Source: Apricaphanius iberus (Eukaryota; Chordata; Actinopteri; Cyprinodontiformes; Aphaniidae). Taken from it: 64,000 nt of DNA. The notes beneath the pieces are model-generated. The model did no database searches. It had not been told where the DNA came from and was given only the letters and a program-made list of their open reading frames with translations. The position numbers were made by a program, and so were the translations under genes. Location of the stretch: NCBI GenBank assembly GCA_028564705.1, contig JAPXFQ010000828.1, positions 62,001 through 126,000 on the forward strand. Reading direction: 5' to 3'. Positions 23,118 through 37,100 of the stretch are shown here, one piece after another; positions within the stretch are counted from its first letter, which is position 1, and each line of letters starts with the position of its first letter.

Positions 23118-24295
23118 AGAGAGAAAGAGAAAAATGCATGAATTCACAGTCGATGTGTAATTTAGCATTCCTGATGATTGCCTGAATGGGAAGAAGGAGA
23201 ATCTGGAATCCTCCAAAATCCAACCGCATCCTCAAAAAAACAGAAAAATAAAACACATTTATTGCTCCGTTTCTGATTTTTTTCTCTCTGCTTCTAGAAA
23301 ATATATATGAATATATCTATATGCCTGGAATACGTCTTGGAACTTCCCATTCAGTAGTATTAAGGTAAACAACATCACAATATAAATGAGAAATACTCAC
23401 ACCACACACGGAAAAAAAAGAAAAAGCGCTGCCCTCGTTGGGTAACTGGCTGTCCTGCAGCAGAGCTCTACCCACCCCCTCTCGTGTACTCACACACACA
23501 CACACGTATTTCAACCACATCTACCCACGCGCTCCATTTTACATTTTCCTGCCTGCATATGAATGTATGCACACACTACGAAGAAAGAAAGAGAGAGAGA
23601 GGGGAAAGGGCAACAAGTACGGCTCAATGCCAACACTGTTTTTACATAAGGCCAAACCAGAGTGGCCCCCTGGTTTGTCAGCTCCCCATACTCGTACCAA
23701 GCAGTTTGGTGGCCTTTACAGTCCAGTGTATCATTACCTATAGACTACCTGGTTTCAGTTCAAGCTCTCTCTCTCTCTCTCTCTCCGGCCCTCATCAGCC
23801 CCTTCTGTCAGTCACAAGTTTCTCATCTTGGATCCGTCAGCTGGGTTAGTTGAAAAACAGGACAGGGAGTGGTCTACGTTGGCAAATAGATAAGAACCCA
23901 GCGTTCTTCTTTCTTTGCCTTCGTTGATTTAAAAATGTATTTTCTCATGAGTCTCTCCATCCCTGTTCCAGGGTGTATAGAAGACAAACATGCGTCTGAC
24001 ACACACTAGCTATAGTGGCCTGCTAGGAGCCGGTCAGTATGAAGTATTTCACTTGTACTTTTCAGCATCAGTTAAGATTAATTATGTTATCATCATTATA
24101 TTATTTGACTGTATGTAATTTACTGTAAAGGTGACTTTAAACATTTTCTGTGTTTTTTGTTTCGGTTTTATTCATCCTGTGTTATGTTCTAACTTTTCAA
24201 AAATGTTTATGTTTTTGTGTATAAACTAGGTGGTTTGGTACTACAACACCAACATTTGACCTATCAGCTGACAAGCATCCGGATATTTGCGCTGA
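21743..24295. repeat. Probable mtss2 3' flank/UTR with simple repeats
   Basis: No ORF of interest. Simple repeats include a T run at about 22497-22514, a GA tract at 23056-23131, short CA tracts near 22930 and 23490, and a CT tract at 23766-23785. On the gene strand this is a pyrimidine-rich stretch that may be transcribed 3' UTR. Confidence 0.4.
24167..24172 (-). terminator. mtss2: Possible polyadenylation signal (AATAAA on the minus strand)
   Basis: The plus strand reads TTTATT, which is AATAAA on the gene strand, about 125 bases after the stop codon. Long 3' UTRs are usual for this family and several other AATAAA sites lie farther down, so this may be a proximal signal or chance. Confidence 0.25.
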
Positions 24296-25161
24296 TCACA
24301 ATATACGGGGAGCTGAGCGGTCGTTAGAGACCGTTTTGCGAAGGCGAACTCCTCTCCTGATTGTGGTCAGCATGTCACCAGAACCCTCTGCCCCTTCCGT
24401 CCCAGTTTGAGCTTCACTCAGGCCGCCTGGTGTTGGGTCATCTGGGAGAGCAGGGAAGGGAAACTGACCCTCACCGAGAGCATGCGCGCTTGCCACCAAC
24501 TCACCGATCTTCTCCACTAAGCTGTGTCGGTTTGCTGCAATCATCTGCTCCTCTTCTGATCCAGCTCCTGAGCCCGAAGCCACGCAGTGCTGCTGGGCGT
24601 AGACCTCCAGTGCTGCCCCTGACCCCCATGCGGTATTGGGCAAGCTGAGGCGCTTTGGTGATGCCTTCACGTAATCGAGCCCTCCTTGCCCATCCTCAGC
24701 CCCGGTGAAGAACACACACTCTTCACTTCCCACTCTAACAGGCACGCCACCTGCTTGCCCTCCCCCTGCATAACCACCTCTTCCAGGTGAGTGCGAGTCC
24801 GGGGGAACAGTGGGCGTTTTGACAGGCACAATGGGTGGTCGGATAGGGATGGGCCCTGCACTTGACAGCGTACGCCGCACTCCTGGTTTGGTAGACGGGG
24901 TTCGACGGATTGTGGCAGTGCCTGGAGTACCGGATCCTCCGCCACCAGCTCCACTTGGCTGTCCTGGTATCCCATGAACTCCTGGACCAATGACCCCACT
25001 GGGAAGGCCAGCTGTACTAGCGGGCCTTTTGGTCTGGATCATGCGCCTGTAGTTTTGCGCAATGTTGGAATGCCGTGGAATAGTGGAGGACTTGTCAAAC
25101 TCTGCTTGTCCATCTGGGCCTTCGGTGTCACCGTTTACAGAGTAACAGTCATAATCTGATA
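24296..25161 (-). CDS. mtss2: mtss2 terminal coding exon with proline-rich region and WH2 motif
   Basis: The last coding exon holds 287 residues (494-780) and a TGA stop at 24298-24296. In order it contains [45 protein letters not shown], a Gly-rich spacer, [55 protein letters not shown] and [20 protein letters not shown]. The end is the WH2 motif [20 protein letters not shown] followed by SAPRIL. In MTSS proteins WH2 binds monomeric actin, and the proline-rich part binds SH3 or cortactin-type partners. The Gly-rich insert ([19 protein letters not shown]) is longer than in mammals, and this exon is GC-rich compared with its flanks. Confidence 0.96.
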
Positions 25162-28100
25162 CTATTGTTTGTTCAGGTGGGAAAGAGAAAAAAAGAGAAA
25201 ATGTCCAAATGTTATGTTATTTAGTAACTCCAGTACCTCAAAACACTATTCAGTTCACTCAAACTTTCTGCAATTCATCATTCTACAACCAAACATTTCT
25301 ATTTTTATCTCCAAGACCAATCATATTGTATGAAAATGGTGTCGAAATGTCAGATATGAATCTGGAATTTATGTCATTTTAACATATAAATATAGTTTGA
25401 TTCGCAACAGGAAAACATTGTTGACATGGCTGTATGTTCAAGGTGTTAGTGCTGTTCGGAAATGAACTGCACCACAACTTCATATCTATAATTTTTACCA
25501 CAGGTGTAGCTCAACTATGAGAGACAAACGGAGAAAAAAAATCCAGAAAAATCACATGGTCGGATTTTTTAAGAAGTTATTTGCAAATTTAGATGAAAAA
25601 ATAAGTATTTAGTCACCTATTAACAAGAAAGATTTCTTGCTTTCACAGACCTGTAACTCCTTCTGTAAGAGGCTCCTCTGTACTAGAATCGTTTCCTGTA
25701 TTAATGGCACCTATTTGAACTTGCTATCAGTATAAAACACACCTGTCCAAAACCTCAAACAGTCACGCTCCAAACTCCACAATGGCCAAGACCAAAGAGC
25801 TGTCAAAGAACACCAGGAACAAAATGGTAGACCTGCCCCAGGCTGGGAAGACTGAATATGTGATATGTAAGCAGGCTGGTGTGAAGAAATCAACTGTGGA
25901 AGCAATTATTAGAAAATGCAATACATTCAAGACCACTGATAAACTCCCACGATCTAGGGCTCCACACAAGATCTCACCCTGTGGGATCAAAATGATATCA
26001 AAATAGGTGAGCTAAAATGCAGAGAGCATTGACCAAAGTAAGAAAGGCTACCATCAGTAAAACACTACGCCACAAGGGACTCAAATCCTGCAGTGCCAGA
26101 TGTGTCCCCCTGCTTAGGCCAATACCTGTTCAGGCCCATCTGAAGTCTGCTAGAGAGCATTTGGATAACCTAGAAAAAGACTGGGAGAATGTCATGTGGT
26201 CAGAAGAAACCAAAATAGATATTTTTGGAAATATGTTTACTTGTCGTTTTCGGAGAAAAAAGAATGCTAGGTTGCATCCTAAGAACACCATACCTACTGT
26301 GAAGCATGGGGGTGGAAATATCATGCTATGGTGAAAAAATAATTGGGGCCATGTATTGTGAAATTTTGAGTGAAAACCTCTTTCCATCAGCCAAGGCATT
26401 GAAGAAAGATTTAGGCTGGGACTTTCAGCATGACAATGATCCCGAACACAACGCCCATCAAAGAAAGGAGTGGCTGTGTAAGAAGCATTTCAAGGTCCTG
26501 GAGTGGGCTAGCCAGTCTGCAAATCACAGATCTCACCCCTACAGAAAATCTTTGGAGGGGGTTCGAGGGCTCTCACTGTAATGCCCAGTGAGATAGGGTA
26601 CGGATCGGGCCGCATCTTTCTGTCCGAGCCCGGCCCGCATCCGACAGAGCAGTAACCGACCCCGACCCGAACCCAACAGGCATTAAGATATTTATGTCCA
26701 AGCCCAACCCGAGCCCAACACAGGTGCACACGGTTTAATAAACTGAGGGTACAGATTTATACACCTCAAAATACTTTCTGCCCTTGACCCTGGCTGGGCT
26801 TCTTTGGTCCAGAGGTGGACTTTTTTCCCCAATAGAAAAATATGCATATTTGTGGTTCTGAGCGGGCGGACAAGGTGCTGCTGCAGGGAAAAAACAATCT
26901 CAGCTGCTATGACTGGATAAGTGAATTGAATTCTTATTTTTAATTTGAATAATCTTAATATATTTGACCTTATATTAATTTTTTTTATGTCAACAATAAT
27001 TTTGTTTTCCAAAATTTTCTGTCCGTTTTGAAAGGGTAAATATATGTACAAGATACCCTGCAGCCAGCATAAACAAACCTGCTGTTATTATTATGAATAA
27101 AAAGTAACTAAAATTAAATAAATAAATATCCCCTCTGCTTTTTTCACAAATTGTACACTGCTAATGCTCTCATAGAGCCTGGATGGAGGTGGAGGTTTTG
27201 GCCCCCCCTCCTCTGATTTGACCGAGCCTTATCCGAACCTGAGCATCCTTTCTAAATATCTGCCGAAGCCGGCCCGGCCCGTTGGGTACCGTCAGGCTCA
27301 GGTCGGGTACCCATCCTCTACAGCGAGAGCCCAAGAACTTCACTGCTCTAGAGGAGATCTGCATGGAGGAATGGGTCTAAATACCAGCATCAGTATATGA
27401 AAACCTTGTGAAGATTTACATAAAACGTTCAACCTCTGTCATTGCCAACAAAGGATATCTAACAAACACCATAATCTGCTAATAAATTCCTTAAAAATCA
27501 GACCATGTGATTTTCTGAATTTTTTATTACCAATTTTGTCATAGATCAGGTATACCTATAATGAAACTGAAAGACCTTTCTCATCTTTTTAAGTAGGAGA
27601 ACTTACATGATTGGTGGCTGACTAAATACTTTTTTGCTCCACTGTAAACTTGCACACTTTCCTACAAATGCATGTCACACTTGTGAGATTTTTATTTATA
27701 ACATCTATTGACATTTGATGTTTATAACATGATTCATGTAGAAACAATCCCAAGGGCAATTAATGGCTTTGAGAAGGTAAATATATACTGCAGTAAAAAT
27801 ACTGAATTTACACAAAGGCCGCCATTAAAACTAATAATAATATTATAATTCAATTTGACTTTTGTTTGTAAAATAGAAGCGGAGGATTCAAGGCAAAGCT
27901 ATAAAACACTTTCTAATTTATTTATTTTTTTATATACAAAAGGCCCTGTGTTTCTTGATAACAGCCCTAGCATAGTCAGAATTCATCATCGGCTGCTTTT
28001 CCTGAGAAGCTACCAGAAGTAAGATGAATGTAATCAGGTGAGAGGTAATGTATGAGATTATCCCAGGCAGAACAAGATTAAACGCTGCAGTAGAGAGTGG

Positions 28101-31100
28101 AGAAGACTGGAGGCTCACCTTGTGAGGGGATTGTGTCCTCGGAGCAGGACGGGGTTGTTGTCTCGGTGCTATATCCGCTGGAGTACTGCAGGGAGTCTCG
28201 GCTGCTCTTCTGCTGCTCCACACTTAGTCCTCTGGTCAGCACCATGGCCAGGTCACTGGCTGCCGGAGAAACTTCCTCGCCATGCTGAGGACACAGAGGA
28301 AAGGTTGTTTTTCCATCATCTTGTTACAGATGCTTTGTTACAACCTTTGCCTTTAACAGTGCAGTGCTTTGGAAATCGTAATACAAGAATCAGAATGTAA
28401 GGAAACTTGACAATTGCATTTTATCTTTATATTATATCTTAATGTGTTTTTATTGACTTATGTTGGTGCTTTTAAATCAGTTCTATTTATTCACACGGAT
28501 TTCATCACTCGTGTTCTTACAACATATTATGCTCTTGGTCTGCAGCATTTGTTTAAGTTATATTGAAGAGATCGAGATTGACTAAATGCAAATTATTCTT
28601 ATCAACTGGCTCGATTATATTGATATGTGGGATATAAATATTTTGCATCTATGTTGCTTAAATGTATTGTTGGATCTTAATTTTACTTAGCAATTAAAAT
28701 ACATAATAATTGGTCTACTAAACACCTATTTGAATTTGTTGATGTCATTTTTATGTTAAGAGGCTTAATGGGTGTGTCCAGTTTAACAATATAATGCAGA
28801 CCGTTATTTTTAAGCAATATCACACGAGATGGAGTGCGGTTTGCCAAATATGTATTATCATTTTGATCATTTTGCACATATTCTAGTAGTAGTATTGGAC
28901 TCTGGCGCTTTCTCTCAACCTTTGCTGACATGGTGACGCTAGGCGGACTGGAGCAACACAGACGACTTGACTGACCGGTTAGAATAATGGAGTACAGCCA
29001 GTAAAAACACCAAGTACCACAAACTAGAGAGGGATTATTTTTTTCATCAACACAGCGGCTACGCAGACAACCTACAAAAGCTTATACAGCTTCGGCTACC
29101 CATTTCTATTATTTGCAGTTTTCCTGCAGTAGCAGTGTTAGTTAGCAGTGTTAGCTTGTTTGTTAGCCCTAACCCACCTGTTATGAAGTTGTTTTTGCAG
29201 ACTGTTGTGTGTTTAATCATCGTTTCAATAGCTTCTTCTGACCCAAAGACGTCTTTTATTTGCCTTGAAAGGGGTTGAGTCGATGGGATTTTAACTTTCC
29301 CCCGTTCGGTTGTTTTTATCAAAGTGATTTATACAACCAAAAAGAAACGACACATGATCGCATCTGCTTCTTTTTAAAACGCGCAGTAGGTAGGGAGCGA
29401 CATAGAAGTAATTCTAAACTTTATGAGACTTTATAAAATGATACTAAGCACATTTTCTCAATAAATTCACTTTGTTTGAGTTAGTTTTGTGAACACTCAT
29501 TACAGTTTCAGTTCCTTTTCTTTTTGTTGCAAATTCTCGTTTTTATTTTTATTTGAGTTAACAAATATGTTTTTTTTACTTCTAGTTTTTGTTATTTCAT
29601 TCATTTTAGTTAATGATAATAATCTTGCTGTGATCATATCCAGACTACTACAGAGAGCGGAGTCTTTGTTTGGTAAAAGTTTTATGGCTCTATGATCACA
29701 CACCTGTTGGAAACACCAAAGAGTTATGTTGTAAATTAAGGTGAAGAAGCAGGACTCTGTTAGGAATGTAAACAGATAAAACAGTTTTATGTATCTTGAC
29801 CAGGAGGAAAATCAAAAGGGAGTCCAAAGTTTTATTTCAGAGAACAATCTGAGACATCTCCAGGATCAATCCAGGCAAAGAGAAATCCAAGAAGGCCCCC
29901 AAAACCATAGACCCGGCATGAGGGGAGACACTCTCAAAGACTAGCCAGTGAGATTTTTCCCTATGCATTCAGTACATTGTGTACTGCTAATATATTTGAA
30001 GAAAGGACTTGCAACAATAATCCTCTAAATGCAAAGATGAATCAATGTAAAATATATTGAAATTCTGCTTTGATAATTAAATTTTAAACTCTATAATTGT
30101 CTCTCCTCTTTTGACTCCTCCTTACAATAAAATAATCAGACCTGATATAATCTTCCTTAATTTTAGTTGTATTTCCACTAGGGCTGTCTTCATCCCGAGC
30201 CAAAGTTCGGATTGAGCCGATATTTCTACATTTTTCAGTGATCGGAGATTGGCTATATTACCTGAGGAGTCGTCAAAATTTTTACGAGAGTACCTCCTAG
30301 TCAGGTCTGAAGTTCTGAGGAAGGCGACAGCTGTAGCTGTTACTGTCAACGTAAAGAGGTAGAAAAAACAACTATCCTATTTTGTATAACAATAAGAACC
30401 TTTGAGATAACAGAATGGTCTGGTTGTATTTCCATTACCATCTCACAAGCACATCAGTGGGCGGGCTTAGCTTAGCAAAAGCTCCAACAATCAGTCAATA
30501 AATCATCATAACCAACACCGATCCCTCACATGTTAAAGGACTCATTCACCTACCTCACATCACTCAGTCATCGATCTGCTCATGACCTGGGTTCTTCACA
30601 CCAGTACAGATCTAACCAGCGATTAATTCAGTCTGTCAAGATTCCAGCTACAGTGTTTCAGCTCGATCCAACAGATTATCGCTCCTTATGTCTGATCACC
30701 ATGGAGACCTCCTGGTCTCTGCTGCTACCGGTGTTACACCATTTTCTGCGACCATCATATTCTTTGGGTGTTTCTCAATGCCAAGGAACCTCGCCTTTAT
30801 GCCTTGTACCTTCCCCGGTTGCCTAGGAGATACGTCATCAGGGACCAACAAGGTGTGTTCCAGTGTTCATGTGCTACCGGGGAATCTATCCTCCGTTTGT
30901 TAGCCGTTTAACTAACTGACCAAAGATATATGTGAGGTGCCTTGATGCCTTCTCGCGGTCAAAAATTTCCCAGAATACAGCGCGGTAGCAGCCGGCAGCA
31001 GCTACTTCGGGGGGTAAATTTCCAGTTTAAATGTAAGTCAACTAGCTGTAGCTATCAGGCTTATATCTAAAATGTTTGTTTTATTTTTTATTGTTATTAT

Positions 31101-34100
31101 TATTTTTTGGATCCAAAGTATATATATATATGTATATATGGTTGGTCAGTCGCTTAGTAGTTGCAGCTTTGGTGGCTACAAGGCACTAATTCGCTTAAAC
31201 ATTTGAATCACAAAGTTAAAAAAGTAAAAAGCTCATTATACATTTCCAGTTCCATGGCTGAAGTAACGTTACTACGATGATAAGCCAATACGATGGGCGG
31301 GATGTAAACAGAGCATGTAAGCTAGCAGCCCAGGTCACGTGAGGAAAAGGTCTGTTCCATTTAAGCATTTTCTTTGACCAAGGAAGGATAGTGTCCTCGT
31401 AAGCAAGGAGCAAACACCCTGTGACTCTGGGAAGGGGGTTGCTGTTTTGCTGATTACTCATAAGCAAACGTTGTGCCACTTTGTAAAAATCATGAATGCC
31501 ATTAATAACATCTGATATGAGGTGAACATTGTTTTGCAAAGGGTATGGAATGGTGACATGATAGGACGTATAAACTGTAAGAATTGTATCTATGCGCACA
31601 CGGTCACCTGAAAAATGTTTCTACCCTCTTAAAAAAACTTTTTTAATGACTGATGGAGCGGTCACATTTTATGACACGGGAATCTACTATCACAATTTGT
31701 GACCTACGGAGGTATTAACAAAACAGCGGCACTCAGAATCACAGAATATGATGGTCGCAGAAAATGATGTAACCCCGGCTACCAGCCTTCTTCCGTTCCA
31801 ACACTGTAGCCTTGCTACAGCTTCTCCATCTGTCAAACGCTGACTTCGCCTGCTCCACGGGAGCCTGCTTCAACCCCACATGTGGAACATGCCTTAGCCC
31901 CAGTCACAGCTCCATTTCTCTTGCCAACCAGATAAAAATGTACCATCACTCAAAGTTTTTCGACGTTCCAGATGCGTATGCTGCACCTGGTATTTGGCGC
32001 ACTTTCTCTCCCGCAGCTCATACTTGCTGTCCATTTCTGCTAAGGACTACCAATGCTTGCAGTCTGCCCCACTCCAGCCATTGTGGGCTTTGCACTTTAA
32101 TTTCTTTAGTTTCCCCCAGAAATGTTTTCAACTCCCTGGAAGCCAAGCTTCACCATTGTGTGATATCACTTCAAACAAACAATGCCAGGCCAATCAGTGG
32201 CTACCAATCTTGGTAGGAGTGAGAGTGACATCACTTTAACAGACCAATCAGTCCATTGGACAGCACTTTTCTTTCTAATACTGTACCAAGTATGTGTTTT
32301 GCTTTCAACTTTTGTTTGAAATATTAAACTGAAGCTGACCTTCAATTCTCTGTCAGATTTTGATCATGATCATCAAGATCATGGAATTTACAAAAATAAT
32401 GGTAATGCTTACAAATGGATTAGCCTTATAAACTTCAGTTACTAGCTAAAAACATATTTCAGTTGAATAAATCTTAATACTAAAGGAAACTCTTTGATCA
32501 AGACTCAAAATCAAGAAGTTGTTGAGATGTAGGGCAGTATGTCCTACAACACAGCTGGGTTGGGAAACATAGACAAAATAAAAATTGGGCATATTATCTC
32601 ATCAGTGCTAATAGATGGGGGTAGATATTAGAGATTGGGTCGTTTTAGGACTGATGCAAAAATACTTTGCTATTAAAGTTAAAATTAAAGTGTCAGTGTC
32701 TGAACCAGCTACATTAATAAAAACCCCTGGGTTTGTCTGTTAAACAGACATATTTCTGTCACGAAGAACCAAGTGCTTTGGAAAATATTGTCTGCATGCA
32801 ATAAATTGACATGAGCATCTGCCCTATAGCAGCCTTGCAGGTAATGGAAAGTAAGTCAAGTTTTAGCTAGGTAGATCGATGCAGCCTTCTGAAGGATTTG
32901 GTTTGTCAGCATTATAGCCCACTGTCTGCTGTTGGGAAGAGAAAACTAATAACACTAGACTTTGGGCCTGAGGTAGATTTTGATGGGTGTCTATTTTTTT
33001 TTTCCTCTCAGCATAACATATAATCAGAGACTCAACCTCTTCCTATAGTCCACAATAAAAGACAGAAGGAAAAACTGTCTTTAAAACACTCAAAGGACTG
33101 ACATTATTTATTCTAGGGCATTTACTTAATCCTATGTGCTTCATGATTGATTCACTGTATACAAAAATTAACTACATATCAGTTCGTTTAATATACAGAT
33201 TACGGTTAGTATTTCGAAGTAAAAAAGCAATCTTTTTCATGAATTGCTTACAGTAGTCATATACTTATTTAACTTAAAAAATGTACATGCTAACTTTATA
33301 AATCTAGAAATTTTTATATTGTTTTTATTGCATATTTTACTTACTACATTTACAAACGTCAGGAAGGAAATATAGAAATGTGTTATATGTATTTGTGGTG
33401 ATACAGATACTTATTTGGGTAGAGGCTGTTTTTTTTAATACTGCCTTTTTTAATAGATACACATTTATGTATTTAGTGTGCAAATTAAGGAAATTAGGCA
33501 TAATTGTTCCAACTCTAACCACTAGATGTGGGAAAAAGTTTCCAATGTGATCCATAGTGTGTTTTGAATATGCATCAACAGACATTAGGGAAACGTAAGA
33601 AAGCTTGTATTGGTTTGGGACACATTTGGAGCAAAAGTCTATTAGTCTATATTAGTTAATGCTAATAGCTCCAGCCCTCATTGAATAAATCATGTAACGT
33701 CGTCAACTTGTTGCATCGGTGCATTTATTCATAACAATCCTGTCGTAGAATTGTTATTGCATCCCAAGTTTAAAATTATTTAATTGTAGAGTTGTACAGA
33801 TCACTCTTTGGTCTTCTGCATGTCATCCAGAATTACCTTGGCAGCAATAGTTGCTGGTGTCATCCGGGGCCTCTGGCTATCTTCTGGGTGTGATGCTGCA
33901 GTGTAGCCCTGGGAGCCTGGTGAGCCCTCACTATCCCTCAGCCTATCGGCTGCCTCCTTTCTCCTCTGAACGGGTGCGGCGGCCACAGCCTGCTCATACT
34001 GACCTGCTTTGGACCAGTCCTGAAGAATTTGAGTGAAATTAATAAACAGTAGTTGGGTGGAAGAATTACCACAAAAGACGTGTCGTCTATCCAGCAGTTT

Positions 34101-37100
34101 GATACCCTTCGCCTGAATGCAGAGAATAGAACTGATTCTTGGTAGGGTTGTGGAAAGGTGTTTGACAGTTTTGAGCTTTGAACCGACAACTCAAACCTGC
34201 TTGCTGCTGACTCATCAGTAGCAACATCACCAAACCAGGGAGGCAGGTGAGGGTAAAATCAAAAAAGCATGCATGCACACATAGCAGCTGGTGATGAATG
34301 TTTTAGAGAAGCAAAGCAATGTGCTTATGAATGAAAATAAACAGGTGAAGGAAATAATAAAGTAAACTGAAATCTGCAGAATCAATCCAACAGCAACATA
34401 GGAAAAGAAAAACAAGGGCAGCGGCATGGGCAACAAACCTTCCACATGGGAACCTTTGATGTGGGAGAGGAGGAGCTGGATCCAGAGGGGCGAATATAGG
34501 GTGGGGACGCAGGTACAGGAAGAATGACAGAGAGAGGCCGGGTGGAGCCAGAGTGAGAGAGAGCGGGGCGGAAGGTAACGAAGGACGAGCCAAACTGCGG
34601 GATGAGAGACATGGTCATGTCATCAGAGCATGAAAAAGTTGCAGACATGGAGAGGTAGCCAGCTGTGGAAGTATATGGGAATGTAAGCTGCAGTCACTCC
34701 AACAGCTTGAATATGAAAAGCAGGAAAAGGGAATCAGCTGATCCTATGTGCAAACTAAGGGAGATAACATGTACAAGAAATCCTAAATGTAACTAATGGT
34801 TTACATGGTATGACTGTTAGGTGGGATGTGTACAATAATTTCTCTGACAAGGCTATCTGGTGGATTATACTAGGTTTTCCTCATATTTCAAAATTAAAAA
34901 TGTACATTTGTGTTCAGCTCCCCTGAATCAACACATCATAGAACTCCTTTTCACTGTGCTTAATAACATAATGTTTTTGGGGTATTTCTCTACTAGCTTG
35001 GCCCAATCAAATATAGAAATATTTGCCCACTTATCTTTCCAAAGTAGCCAAAAATCAGATTCAATGGATCACATCTTTTAGCAACAATTTTCAAGATTTA
35101 CTGTAGATTCTCAGAAGGATTTTAGTAACAGACCACTGCATTGTTGCCACTGAGCATGGGTCAGTGTGGTTCAGTAGACAGGGTTAAACCCAATCACTAG
35201 TGCACCTACAATCTTAACACTAGTGTGTCTTGTGCATGTTGTAAGAACTGGCTTTTTCCCCCTCAATCAATGAGATGTATTGCGTGATGTCAGTAGCTCC
35301 AACCTAACAATATCCTACTATTGTCCTATAGATCCAGAATGGTGTGGTCCAAGTTGGTTGTAATGCCCCTTTGACATTAGAAAGACTTTGACATTAGATA
35401 AAATAGCATACAGAATATGCTTTGATCTAAACCATTTGTTTAAGTGTTCAAGCACCGTCCAGATGGATGCTGAAAGTTTGCCACAATCTCTACTTTTTCT
35501 ACCAGGATTGCCCTGTATTTAGCTTCATCTATCTTCCCACTAACTCCGACCTTGCTTCTGTTGTTGAAAAGCATTGCCACAGCAGGATTCAGCCACCACA
35601 ATCTTTCAAACTGGAGAACCTTTCAAGGATTATGTGCAGTTGTCTGACATACAAAATGTTTCGCATTTTGGCAAATAAATTCCGTTTTTGTCTAATCTTA
35701 TCAGATCACCTTTTTCTGTTTGTTTGCTGTGCCCGCTTCATGGCTTGTGGTGACCTGTAAACAGGACTTTTAATTGCTTTCTCTAACCATTACTTGCTAC
35801 TCCAGAGTTACCCTGAACCTCAAGCACATTTATCCGTTTTATGTTCCTCTTGGAAGCATGTCAGTTTAAGGTTCACATTTGAGTGTTGGTGGGTTTGTAT
35901 TTGTGCCATGGGATATTGTTTTATCATTCTGATTTTAAACTTCTCCACAGCTTCACCTGTTCAGTAACGTTCTCCAACAAACCCCTGAGGCCAGAAACAG
36001 AACAGCTGCATTTATGATGAGGTGAAATTACACACAGGTGCACATTATCTTCTAAGTAGCTGACTTCTAAAGGTTGCATACAAATGCACATCATGCACTT
36101 AGATTTGAGTTTATGAACAAAAGATTCTTAGTTGAGAATTCTGAAAAGGCATAATTTGCCTTTCAGTTCAGTTCACATGGAAACCAGCACAAAGACATAA
36201 AGGTCATACATTTTAGCAAGTACAAAAACATCAGAAATAAAAACCTGTGCAAACAAATTTATTTTTGGTAGAATGTGAAGGGAGAATCTAGACATTTATT
36301 AGTCAAATCTGTTGTGATCATTGACATAACTAATGTGAAAATCAGAGTTGGTCTACTACAGTGTTTTTCAACCCTGCCCAAAAAGGCACACCGCCCTGCA
36401 TATTTTAGATGTTTCCCAGCCTTGGCCAACCTGATTTCAATTGATGTCTGATTAGCACGCATTTGCTGAACTGCATTAATCTGAAAAAGGTATGTTAATC
36501 CCTTAATGAAAAGTCAAAATTACCCTCAGGTATTAATAAAGTAACCTAATAAAGTAACCTGAACCTGGATTGCACAACAAAAACTCCACAAACTACTAAC
36601 CAACGAGCAGGCTTGAAATCTAGGTTTAATAATGAACTGAGACCTGAACCTCCAGGATCACATACAAGAAATAATGAGCTCAGCCTTCTATCACCTGAAG
36701 AACATTTGTAGGATTACAGGACTACATTTGCAACATGAGCTGGAAAATCTCATCCATGCAAAATGATTATTGCAATAGTTTACAGCACGTTTACAGCACA
36801 TCTAAATTGAGCTTTTCAGAATAATTGGACCAAGGGCTTGTCCCCTGCTGAGAGCCAAGTCCCAGTTTATGTCACTCAAAATTATTCAATGAAGTACGTT
36901 CAACTCTACAACGATATATGCCGTAATCCCTTGTTGTTAGCATTCTACTGCTTAGCCTCCAGCAGCACCCGGGCAGTAAATATAGGCTGAAGCACATGAG
37001 GAAAAAGCAGGATATGTACAATCACAATGCACCGCCTCATCATCAGTCCAAAAATGCACTGATTAGACACTTACGTTTGTCCACACTACTGCGTTTTCGT

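Larger units (their letters stand above)
25498..27646 (+). mobile_element. Tc1/mariner transposon, degenerate, in the last mtss2 intron
   Basis: The right terminus is clear: TGACTAAATACTTTTTTGCT then CCACTG and TA (27645-27646). The left side starts inside the inverted repeat (AACTATGAGAGACAAACGGAG), so the outermost end is lost. The transposase lies between the inverted repeats and is interrupted at 26567-27332. After the interruption the Tc1 coding tail resumes (GCTCTAGAGGAGATCTGCATGG). Confidence 0.9.

Noticed and set aside
23056..23131. Regularly spaced repeat resembling an array
   Set aside because: It is a plain GA microsatellite without spacers.
24296..25161. Assignment to MTSS1
   Set aside because: The KSSSS...CSSPTT exon, PPASEQ and SAPRIL fit MTSS2 better, although SQ-VSDYD and the 249-nt exon are MTSS1-like.
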